A program made the translations under genes and the position numbers. Positions 43,553 through 50,816 of a stretch of 64,000 nucleotides of DNA are shown here, piece by piece. How positions within the stretch are numbered: the first letter of the stretch is position 1; every line of letters starts with the position of its first letter. The stretch is from Tepidisphaera sp. (lineage in GTDB: Bacteria > Planctomycetota > Phycisphaerae > Phycisphaerales > UBA1924). Below the pieces are notes generated by a model. That model did no database searches, was not told where the DNA came from, and saw only the letters and a program-made list of their open reading frames with translations. The DNA is taken from the NCBI GenBank assembly GCA_016124375.1, contig WGNV01000007.1, forward strand, positions 1-64,000, read 5' to 3'.

Positions 43553-45175
43553 TCAGTCGATCCGGTACACGCGGAATGTGAAGACGTGAGCGGTGCCGGT
43601 TGCAACCGGGGTGGCGTTGCGGAATACGCCGGCCTTCTCGAACGCCGGCCACTCGGGATCGCGGAACTCTCGCTTGCCGTCGTCGTCGCGCAGAATCAGG
43701 TAGCTGCCAGCGGGGGGCAACGCTAAGGTCTTGTCCAGACCGGGTTTCCAGATTGGCCGCAGCGTGACCCCCTTGGTCGCGGCCTCACGGCGGGCGTACC
43801 AGAGCACCTCTGGACGGGTGTCGATGTACTCATCACCCCAGAGTTGAGCGGCGGGGGGCTGGCCGGGAAGCGTGTGGGCGAGGATGTCGGAGGCGAGGTC
43901 GTCGCCGAGTTTGATTCCCGCGGCTAACCCGCTGGTGCGGAACGATTTGCGGTGTTCCAGACGCACCGAATAGAGGGCGCCGGCGGCCGCCAGGATGGTG
44001 AGGACGAGCCCGGGGCGGTGAAGCTGCAAGATGCGGCCGAATTTGCGGGCTTGGGCGCGTCGCGGCCAATGCCAGTGGAGGTTCTCCCAGCACGCCGGGA
44101 AGGTGAGCGGCCCGAGGAGAAGGGCGGGCATCACGTAGCGGGCGTTGCTAACGCCCAGCACGGTGTAGAGGGCGATGCCGAGGAACATGGCCCAGGAGAG
44201 GAACTTGCCAGTGGTGTCGCTGCCCCGGAGCTGGAAGGCGAGGACGTAGCCGGCGGTGAGGGTGAAAGGAAGCCCCGCGACCAAGGCGTTGAGTGGGAGC
44301 AGGAGGACTTTGAGTTCTTTGCCGGGGGTCCAGAGGAACTGGCTGGGGGGCTCTTGAACCGGGGGAGGTTCGATGTGGGCGATCGCGGCCTTGAGGGAGA
44401 AGTACCACCAGAGGACGAGCGCGGCGGCGATGGCGAGGGCGGGGAGGAGCCACAGGAAAGGCTTGGCGTTGCGGGTTGTGAACAGGAATGCGAGGAGGAG
44501 GCCGCCCAGGGCGGGAAAGCCTGAGGGGCCTTTGACGAGGAACTCGGCGGCGAGCGCGAGGCCGAGGGCAGGGATGAGTAGCAGCCTGTGGAGGCGGAAC
44601 TGGTGTTGATTCGCGGACAGGCGGGACACCTGTCCCACCGGCAATCCTGAGTTGAGGGGGCCCAGCGTTTCAACGATCAGCACCATCACGCTCAGCACGC
44701 AGAGGTTGTGCAGGGCTTCGATCTCGGCGGCACGGCCGGGCCCGGGGTCGGCCCAGAACATCGGGGCGACGAGGTAGGCGACGCCGGCGAGGGAGGCGTA
44801 CCAGGTGGGGCCATACCAGCGGCGGGCGGCCCACCAGCAGAGGACGCCGCCGAGGATCATGGAGAAGCCCGAGACGCTGCGGGCGGCCCATTCGTTCTCG
44901 CCGAAGATGGAGGACATTGCGGCGATGGCCCAGGGCATGCCGGGGGGTTTGCGGAGATAGGGCTGTTCGAAGAGGCGGGTGACGAGGAAGTCGCCGCTGT
45001 GGAGCATGTGCCAGGCGGGGAAGACGCGGAAGCCTTCGGATTGCGTGAATCCTGCGTAGCCGAGGAAGGGGAGATAGAGGGCGGCGCCAAGGGCGACGAC
45101 CAGCAGGAGCGAGGGCCAACGCATGGACAGCACTCGGCGGAGCGTGCGTGTGGTCTTGTGCCTGCCTGCGTGCAT
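43553..45175 (-). CDS. GT39-type membrane glycosyltransferase (ArnT-like)
   Basis: A 540-aa polytopic membrane protein resembling ArnT/PMT glycosyltransferases that use polyprenyl-phosphate sugars. About 10-12 hydrophobic helices. The first periplasmic loop has the family signature SEGFRVFPAWHMLHSGD...PYLRKPPGMPW; the usual DE is replaced by SE (QSEGF). Further Arg/Lys residues and a C-terminal soluble domain follow (RPEVLWYARREAATKG). An 11-residue insert VGQVSRLSANQ is encoded by a palindromic repeat (44613-44640). It starts with ATG at 45175; TATCAT 8 nt upstream is a leaderless candidate; an in-frame ATG at 45124 is the alternative. Confidence 0.8.
   Translation of the reverse strand: MHAGRHKTTRTLRRVLSMRWPSLLLVVALGAALYLPFLGYAGFTQSEGFRVFPAWHMLHSGDFLVTRLFEQPYLRKPPGMPWAIAAMSSIFGENEWAARSVSGFSMILGGVLCWWAARRWYGPTWYASLAGVAYLVAPMFWADPGPGRAAEIEALHNLCVLSVMVLIVETLGPLNSGLPVGQVSRLSANQHQFRLHRLLLIPALGLALAAEFLVKGPSGFPALGGLLLAFLFTTRNAKPFLWLLPALAIAAALVLWWYFSLKAAIAHIEPPPVQEPPSQFLWTPGKELKVLLLPLNALVAGLPFTLTAGYVLAFQLRGSDTTGKFLSWAMFLGIALYTVLGVSNARYVMPALLLGPLTFPACWENLHWHWPRRAQARKFGRILQLHRPGLVLTILAAAGALYSVRLEHRKSFRTSGLAAGIKLGDDLASDILAHTLPGQPPAAQLWGDEYIDTRPEVLWYARREAATKGVTLRPIWKPGLDKTLALPPAGSYLILRDDDGKREFRDPEWPAFEKAGVFRNATPVATGTAHVFTFRVYRID
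44613..44640. repeat. GGA-centred palindromic repeat, type A copy 1 (inside the GT39 gene)
   Basis: GGACAGGCG-GGA-CACCTGTCC with flanking GC and CACCG; one mismatch to the copy at 45921-45948. It lies in coding sequence and keeps the frame. Confidence 0.75.
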
Positions 45176-45183
45176 CGGGCGGG

Positions 45184-45189
45184 ATGATA
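45184..45189 (-). promoter_or_regulatory. Putative -10 box of leaderless GT39 gene
   Basis: TATCAT on the minus strand, 8 nt before the ATG at 45175. The divergent gap to recR is only 48 bp. Confidence 0.4.
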
Positions 45190-45212
45190 CCGGGCGGCGG
45201 GGCCGGGTTGTC

Positions 45213-45218
45213 TAGGAT
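45213..45218 (+). promoter_or_regulatory. Putative -10 box before recR
   Basis: TAGGAT lies 5 nt before the recR ATG. AGGA inside it could also serve as a short Shine-Dalgarno, so both readings are open. Confidence 0.3.
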
Positions 45219-45223
45219 GGATC

Positions 45224-45874
45224 ATGGCCAAGGCGAAGGGCGCGACGAGCGAGAAGTCGGCGTATCCGAAGGCGGTGGACCGCCTGGTGGCGGAGTTTGC
45301 GGCGTTGCCGGGAATCGGACTGCGGAGCGCGGAGCGCCTGGCGTTTCATGTGCTCAAGGGCGACGAAGCGGCGGCGATGGGGCTGGCCCAGGCGATTGTG
45401 GACGTCAAGAAGAACATCCGGCATTGCGAAGTGTGCTGGAATCTGTCCGACGCGAGCCTGTGCGAGATCTGCGAGGATGCGGAGCGCGACCGGGGGTTGG
45501 TGCTGGTGGTGGAGCAGCCCAAGGATTTGATCGCACTCGAACAGACGCGGATGTTCAAGGGCGTGTATCACGTGCTGATGGGGCGATTGAGCCCGCTGGA
45601 TGGCGTGGGGCCGGAGGAGTTGACGATTGCGGCGCTGATGCAGCGGGTGGATGAGCCGGCGAAGAACGCGGGGGGCGAGAAGGTGCGCGAGGTGATACTG
45701 GGTTTGAACCCGACGATGGAGGGGGATGGCACAGCGCTGTATTTGACGGAGCAGTTGCGGGGGAAGGTGGCGGTGTCGAGGTTGGCGCGGGGGCTGCCGA
45801 GCGGGTCGCAACTGGAGTATGCGAACAAGGCGGTGTTGGCGGATGCGATACTGGGGCGGAAGGGCGTGGAGTGA
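45224..45874 (+). CDS. recR: Recombination mediator RecR
   Basis: Zinc-binding protein of the RecFOR pathway that helps load RecA on gapped DNA. The 216-aa length is typical. N-terminal helix-hairpin-helix LPGIGLRSAERLAFHVL, zinc finger C-x2-C...C-x2-C (CEVCWNLSDASLCEIC), Toprim domain (LVLVVEQPKDLIALE...GLNPTMEGDGTALYL) and the Walker-like C-terminus (LARGLPSGSQLEYA). It precedes rpoN by 123 bp containing two palindromic repeats. Confidence 0.95.
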   Translation: MAKAKGATSEKSAYPKAVDRLVAEFAALPGIGLRSAERLAFHVLKGDEAAAMGLAQAIVDVKKNIRHCEVCWNLSDASLCEICEDAERDRGLVLVVEQPKDLIALEQTRMFKGVYHVLMGRLSPLDGVGPEELTIAALMQRVDEPAKNAGGEKVREVILGLNPTMEGDGTALYLTEQLRGKVAVSRLARGLPSGSQLEYANKAVLADAILGRKGVE

Positions 45875-45920
45875 GGCGCGACCTGGGATGCTTGTGACTT
45901 GATGAGGTGATGAGCGCGAT

Positions 45921-45948
45921 GCGGACAGGCGGGACGCCTGTCCCACCG
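45921..45948. repeat. GGA-centred palindromic repeat, type A copy 2
   Basis: GGACAGGCG-GGA-CGCCTGTCC, a perfect 9-bp inverted repeat, plus shared flanks GC and CACCG. 27 of 28 bp identical to 44613-44640. Intergenic, between recR and rpoN. Confidence 0.75.
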
Positions 45949-45966
45949 ACAGCCGAGAAAGCAGAC

Positions 45967-45987
45967 GCCCCTCTCGGAGAGAGGGGC
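45967..45987. repeat. GGA-centred palindrome next to rpoN start
   Basis: GCCCCTCTC-GGA-GAGAGGGGC, a perfect inverted repeat, followed by CACCC. Its right arm GAGAGGGG is the only Shine-Dalgarno-like string before the rpoN ATG, 11 nt away, so the hairpin would cover it. Confidence 0.6.
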
Positions 45988-45997
45988 CACCCGAAGC

Positions 45998-47626
45998 ATG
46001 CGATACGAAACCGCACAGCACATGAAGCTTGGCCAGCAGATGAAGCTGGCGCCCAGGATGATCCAGTCGATGGAGATCCTGCAGATGCCGCTCGCGGAGT
46101 TGGAGGAGCGGATTCAGCAGGAACTGGAGAGCAATCCGACGCTGGAGTTGGCAGATGGGTCGGGGGAGGATGTCGCGGGCGGGGAGGCGGGCGGCGTGGC
46201 TGGTGCCGAGGCGTCGCGCGACACGCGGGATGTTGAGGATGGGCCGCTGCGGGTGGATGAGCGATCGGGGGGCGATGACTTCGAGCGGCTGGAGTCGTTT
46301 GAGGAGGCGAACCCGGAGGCGACGGAGAACGAGTACGGGCAGGATGTGCCTTCGAGCGATCACAACGAGGCGACGTGGGAGCGGCTGGAGCATGGGGATT
46401 ACAGCCAGGCGCGGCAGGCGGGGGAGAGGGATGGGAAGCTGGATGCGATGGCCGCGGCTCCGGCGAGGGCGGTGTCGGCGGGTGAGCAGTTGCGCGGGCA
46501 GTGGGGGCTGGTTGATATCGACCCGGCTTTGGTGCCGCTGGGCGAGTTGATTTTGAGTTTTCTTGAGGAGGATGGGTATCTGCGCACGCCGCTGGAGACG
46601 ATCCGCGAGCGGGCGGTGGTGAAGGGGGAGGCCCCGGGCGCGGAGGCGAATGGGCCGGTGTTTGAGGCGCGGCCGACGGTGGAGGAACTTGAGCGGGCGC
46701 TCAAGGCGGTGCAGTTGCTGATCGAGCCCGCGGGGGTGGCGGCACGCACGCCCGCGGAGTGCTTGATTCTGCAGTTGGACGCGTTGGAGGACATGGAAGA
46801 CAGCGGGTGGCCCGCGGCGACGTTTGCGAATGCGCGGCGGGTGGTGGCGGAGCACTTGGAGGATGTGACGCAGAATCGGTTGCCGCGGATCGCGGAGAAG
46901 ACCGGGCTGTCGCTGGAGGACATCAAGGAGGTGCTGACGCTGCTCAAGCGCCTGAGCCTGGCGCCGGTGAGACGGCTCACTGAGGATTCGGCGCGGCCCA
47001 TCATTCCCGATGCGGTGGTGGAGTACGACGAGCCGAGCGATCGGTACGTGGCGTATTTGAATGATGCGCGGGTGAGCAACGTGCGGATCAACCAGGAGTA
47101 TGCGCTGCTGGCCAAGGATCGCAGCGCGGACAAGAAGGACCGCGAGTTCATCAAGGTGAACCTGGCGAACGCGCAGTGGCTGCTGGACGCGGTGGGTCAG
47201 CGGCGGCACACGCTGCTGAGGGTGGTACGGGCGGTGGTGGAGGCGCAGCGGGACTTCTTTGACTTTGGGTTTCAGGCGTTGAAGCCCTTGCCGATGACGG
47301 GCGTGGCGGAGCAGTTGGGGATTCACGTGGCGACGGTGAGCCGCGCTGTGGCGGACAAGCACGTGGCGACGCCGCGGGGCGTGGTGCCGTTGCGGAAGTT
47401 CTTTTCGGGCGGGCTGACGACCGACGGCGGGGGCGAGGTGGCGTGGGACGCGATCAAGGAAGCGCTGAAGGATGTGATCGCGAATGAGGACCGGGCCAAG
47501 CCTTTGAGCGATGAGGCGCTGGTGGATGAGCTCAAGAAGCGGGGCATCGAGATCGCGCGGCGGACGGTGGCGAAGTATCGCGATCAGTTGGGGATTCAGC
47601 CGGCGCGGCTGCGGAAGAAGTTTTGA
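45998..47626 (+). CDS. rpoN: RNA polymerase sigma-54 factor RpoN
   Basis: Alternative sigma factor that recognises -24/-12 promoters and needs AAA+ activators. The 542-aa product has region I (MKLGQQMKLAPRMIQSMEILQMPLAELEERI), an acidic region II (about 45-170, longer than usual), a core-binding domain, the HTH-like domain (GVAEQLGIHVATVSRAVADK) and the RpoN box ARRTVAKYR. The start at 45998 is kept because planctomycete homologues begin with this longer form. Relation to nearby promoters not seen. Upstream: recR and two palindromes. Confidence 0.95.
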   Translation: MRYETAQHMKLGQQMKLAPRMIQSMEILQMPLAELEERIQQELESNPTLELADGSGEDVAGGEAGGVAGAEASRDTRDVEDGPLRVDERSGGDDFERLESFEEANPEATENEYGQDVPSSDHNEATWERLEHGDYSQARQAGERDGKLDAMAAAPARAVSAGEQLRGQWGLVDIDPALVPLGELILSFLEEDGYLRTPLETIRERAVVKGEAPGAEANGPVFEARPTVEELERALKAVQLLIEPAGVAARTPAECLILQLDALEDMEDSGWPAATFANARRVVAEHLEDVTQNRLPRIAEKTGLSLEDIKEVLTLLKRLSLAPVRRLTEDSARPIIPDAVVEYDEPSDRYVAYLNDARVSNVRINQEYALLAKDRSADKKDREFIKVNLANAQWLLDAVGQRRHTLLRVVRAVVEAQRDFFDFGFQALKPLPMTGVAEQLGIHVATVSRAVADKHVATPRGVVPLRKFFSGGLTTDGGGEVAWDAIKEALKDVIANEDRAKPLSDEALVDELKKRGIEIARRTVAKYRDQLGIQPARLRKKF

Positions 47627-47663
47627 GGTCGGCGATGCGGCGTTGCGAGGGCGGAACGCGGAT

Positions 47664-47692
47664 ACGAGCCCGAGGCGCGAGCGAGGGTCTCC
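47664..47692 (+). repeat. CGAGCCCGARGCG repeat, copy 1
   Basis: The string CGAGCCCGAGGCGCGAGCGA continues to GGGTCTC; reverse complement of 50894-50920 matches at 25 of 27 positions. Confidence 0.6.
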
Positions 47693-47905
47693 TGCGTGCG
47701 AGAGGGCGAACGCCGCGGGTCGTTCAAAATGTGGAGCGTAATCGGACGTGCCACGTGGCCGGCGTGCAGAACGGGGCGTCATTGCCCGAGAACCTGCTTG
47801 ATCCGCGGCGAGGATCTGCTACAACAGATTTCGAGCGGATCGCGGGCCGATGGCCGGAGCGCGGCGGTGATCGATGCGTATGGGTAGATGAGGAAGTGAT
47901 GGAAG

Positions 47906-47930
47906 ACCGGCGGGGACCGCCGGGCCACCC
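47906..47930. repeat. GGA-centred palindromic repeat, type B copy 2
   Basis: CCGGCGG-GGA-CCGCCGG followed by GCCACCC; identical to 27443-27467. Confidence 0.65.
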
Positions 47931-47957
47931 AAGAGCGGATTTGAACGGGAGTTGTGG

Positions 47958-50285
47958 ATGCACGTGCGACGGGCGATAGCCGCGGGGCTGGTGGTGGGCG
48001 TGACGGCGGTCGCGTCGGCGCAGCCGGTGTTCACCAGTTGGCCGGTGGAGGGGCCGGACGACACGGTGGCGGTGAGCGCGGCGCCGCTGGCGGGGTGGTA
48101 TGCCGCGGGCGATTCGTACGAGGACAATGTGGAGGTGCGCGACATTCGTCAGAATCTGGTGACGAGCGTGAGCCGCGCGCAGATTCAGGCGCTGGTGCCC
48201 TGGATGAGTTTGGATGGCGGGCCGGACGGGGTGTGCTCGGTGGCGATGAGCGACACCGGGCGGCTGCTGTTCATTCTGGTGTACGACAACACGACGCCGA
48301 GCGACGGGCAGGCAAGTGACGCGATCTTGAGGCTGGATGTGTCGACCGGCGCGCTCACGCTGTTTGCGCGGCTGGAGTTGTCGAACGACACGAGCCAGTT
48401 TCAGCGCATCGGCGCGGCGTACTACAAGGGGCGACTCTACGTCGGCTCGGCGGCGGGCGCGACGGTGCGGGTGTACAACGCGACGTCGAACCAGACCACC
48501 GGCACGCTGGCCTCGATGACGACGATACAGGGCTCGGGCGTTCGCGGGCTGGCGATTGATCGCGAGAGCGGGACGCTGTACGCGGCCAATGAACTGGGCG
48601 TGTATCGCGCGAGCCTGGCGACGCTGCCCTTGAGCTTCGTACCCGTGGGGGCGGCAACGGGCGTGCGCGGGCTGACCTGGGGTGAACACTTTGGCCCTGC
48701 GAGCGGCGGTTTGCGCGGGCTCTTTGTACTGCGAGATGGAGCCGCGGGCGGGAGTGAGATTGATTTCGTCACTGCGGCGCAGGCCTCGGGCAATTCGGCC
48801 TTTTCGCTGGCGACTTACGCGACGACGGCGGGCACGTGGCATGCGCTCAGCGCGACTGCTGACGGGGCGATCATGATCGGGGCGGACGAAGACGCGCTCA
48901 TGATGCGCGACGCGAGCGACACACGGCTGAGTTTCGATGGCTGGCTCGCCGACGAGTTCGCGCAGCATGTCGCTATCGCCAAGAGGCTGGTGTCGCCCGA
49001 TGGCGAGCCGTCGGGCTGGGTGATCGATGCGGATGTGATCCCGAGCTGGTCGAGGTTTCACCCGGCGACGCCGGACGCGGCGGGTTGGACAGTGCTGATG
49101 ATGCTGGCCAGCGAGCACGTGAACGCCGACCCGCAGGCGCTGCCGGTGGTGAGGCAGGTACTGACGCGGTACGCGGGGCTGGCGAGCGACGGGATCAAGC
49201 CGAGCCGCACGGCGGACGGGATTTTCAGGCACTGGATCGACCCGCAGACGGGCGGCGTGAAGTCGGGCTGGGACCCGGAGTACGCGACGCTGAGCACGAT
49301 GAAGATCGTGCTGGCGGCGGCCCGGGCGTGGCAGATGTATCCGGACGACCCGCAGGTGGTGCGGGCGGCGTCGAGGATCATCTTCGGCGTAAAGAACTGG
49401 GGCAGTTACTTTCAGGGTGGCAGCCAGGCGCTGTATTACAAAGGTCTGGCGGGCGGCGGGCCGGACTTCAGCGTCGCGGGATATCCGTTCAACGAAGGGA
49501 TTCTGTTCACCGAGCAGGCGAGTGCTCTGGGCAATGCCGGGCCTTACGGGCTGTGGATCAATCGCTCGCTGTGGCCCGTGGCGTATTACCTGGTCGGGCG
49601 GCCCATCACCGGCGCGTCAAACGGCTCGTTCCAGGCGGCGTTTCTGAGCTTGTATCCGCTGCTGCTGCAGGGCGACTACCGCCATAGTGCGGACTGGCAG
49701 GCCCAGGTGGACAATCTGCGATGGAGCAGCGCCGCCTGGACGGACGACAACTCGCCGCGCTATTACACGGTCTTTTCGGCGGGAACCACCGAGGGGCAAT
49801 GGGGCGGCTACAACGCCGACAGTCTTGGAAATCACCCGGGCGATGTGACGACGTTCACGTCGCTCGAGGCGATGTGCTCACAGACCGGCACGCCCGAGGC
49901 GGTGGGGGCGTACATGGCGTATCGCCGGGGGGCGAGAGAGCTGTTCAAGACCGGCGCGAACCTGCTGTACCGGCGTTCGAATGTCGACCCGCCTTATACC
50001 CCCGACTCTGCGGGCCTGCCTGATGTGACGCTGGGGGGGCTGGGCCTGGGCGAACTGCTTTCGCCCGGTCTTTCCGATGCGACCCTCACCGGCGCCTATC
50101 CGCGGCAGGACTCATGCCCGGTCGACGTGAATGCGGACGGCAGAATCACCATCGATGATGTTTACCAGTGCACCGCCTCGCCCATCGACGTCAACGCCGA
50201 TGGTGTCGGCGACGCCCGCGACGGGCGCTGCATCAGCGCCTGGGTGCGGCGCCACGAGGCGGAGCAACTCGGCACGCAGTGGTGA
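47958..50285 (+). CDS. Large secreted propeller protein with helical toroid-like domain and EF-hand tail
   Basis: A 775-aa exported protein: signal peptide ending VASAQ; a beta-propeller-like first half (about 20-345: GRLLFILVYDN, GRLYVGSAAG, GTLYAANELG); a second helical half (about 370-680) with PSRTADGIFRHWIDPQTGGVKSGWDPEY and repeated Trp/Tyr clusters that recall six-hairpin glycosidase or glucoamylase-like domains; and a C-terminal calcium-loop tail (DVNADGRITIDD, DVNADGVGDARD) related to but different from the dockerins upstream, lacking the Cys-Pro end. GGGAG precedes ATG. Possibly a carbohydrate-active protein; this is tentative. Confidence 0.7.
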   Translation: MHVRRAIAAGLVVGVTAVASAQPVFTSWPVEGPDDTVAVSAAPLAGWYAAGDSYEDNVEVRDIRQNLVTSVSRAQIQALVPWMSLDGGPDGVCSVAMSDTGRLLFILVYDNTTPSDGQASDAILRLDVSTGALTLFARLELSNDTSQFQRIGAAYYKGRLYVGSAAGATVRVYNATSNQTTGTLASMTTIQGSGVRGLAIDRESGTLYAANELGVYRASLATLPLSFVPVGAATGVRGLTWGEHFGPASGGLRGLFVLRDGAAGGSEIDFVTAAQASGNSAFSLATYATTAGTWHALSATADGAIMIGADEDALMMRDASDTRLSFDGWLADEFAQHVAIAKRLVSPDGEPSGWVIDADVIPSWSRFHPATPDAAGWTVLMMLASEHVNADPQALPVVRQVLTRYAGLASDGIKPSRTADGIFRHWIDPQTGGVKSGWDPEYATLSTMKIVLAAARAWQMYPDDPQVVRAASRIIFGVKNWGSYFQGGSQALYYKGLAGGGPDFSVAGYPFNEGILFTEQASALGNAGPYGLWINRSLWPVAYYLVGRPITGASNGSFQAAFLSLYPLLLQGDYRHSADWQAQVDNLRWSSAAWTDDNSPRYYTVFSAGTTEGQWGGYNADSLGNHPGDVTTFTSLEAMCSQTGTPEAVGAYMAYRRGARELFKTGANLLYRRSNVDPPYTPDSAGLPDVTLGGLGLGELLSPGLSDATLTGAYPRQDSCPVDVNADGRITIDDVYQCTASPIDVNADGVGDARDGRCISAWVRRHEAEQLGTQW

Positions 50286-50297
50286 GGCCCAACCCCG

Positions 50298-50816
50298 TCA
50301 CTCGCTCGCATGGGGAGCCGTGAGGCTTGCGCCTTCGAGCTCCAGCAGGCGCTGCTTGATATGCACGCCCGCGGCGTAGCCCGTCAGGCGCCCGTCGCGC
50401 CCGATCACGCGGTGACAAGGCACGATCACGTGCCAAGGGTTGCGGCCCAGCGCTCCGCCCACCGCGCGAGCCGCGGACCTGGGTTGGCCCAGCGCAGTCG
50501 CGATCGCCGCGTACGAGGTGGTGTGCCCGCGCGGAATGCCGCTGGTCTCTCGCCACACGCTTCGCTCGAAAGGCGAGCCGCGTGCGGCGAGTGGCAGGTC
50601 GAAGACGTCGCGCTGACCCCTGGCGAACTCGTCGAGTTGCATGAGGAGCGTGACAACGGCGGGCGGGGTGGGCATGGGCATTTGCCCGGGGGGATCGGTC
50701 GTGAATGTAACCTGGGTGAGATCACCCGTGGCGTCGATGCACACGCGCATCGGACCAAGCGGTGTTTCGAGGCTCCAGGATTGAGCGGTTTCGTCGATCG
50801 GTTGGGCGTGGTTCAT
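50298..50816 (-). CDS. ogt: O6-methylguanine-DNA methyltransferase
   Basis: Suicide alkyltransferase that takes methyl groups from O6-methylguanine. The 172-aa product has the C-terminal MGMT core: the helix-turn-helix (FERSVWRETSGIPRGHTTSYAAIATALGQP), Asn hinge, acceptor motif PCHRVIGRDG with its nucleophile Cys, and LTGYAAGVHIKQRLLELE. AAAGG lies upstream of the ATG. The start overlaps the stop of the Ada-AlkA fusion by 4 bp (ATGA), so the two are coupled. Confidence 0.92.
   Translation of the reverse strand: MNHAQPIDETAQSWSLETPLGPMRVCIDATGDLTQVTFTTDPPGQMPMPTPPAVVTLLMQLDEFARGQRDVFDLPLAARGSPFERSVWRETSGIPRGHTTSYAAIATALGQPRSAARAVGGALGRNPWHVIVPCHRVIGRDGRLTGYAAGVHIKQRLLELEGASLTAPHASE

Larger units (their letters stand above)
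47627..47957. other. Intergenic region with two repeat families
   Basis: 331 bp without a gene. It holds the CGAGCCCGAGGCG element (47664-47692) and the type B palindrome (47906-47930), the latter 28 bp before the next ATG. No promoter could be assigned. Confidence 0.5.
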
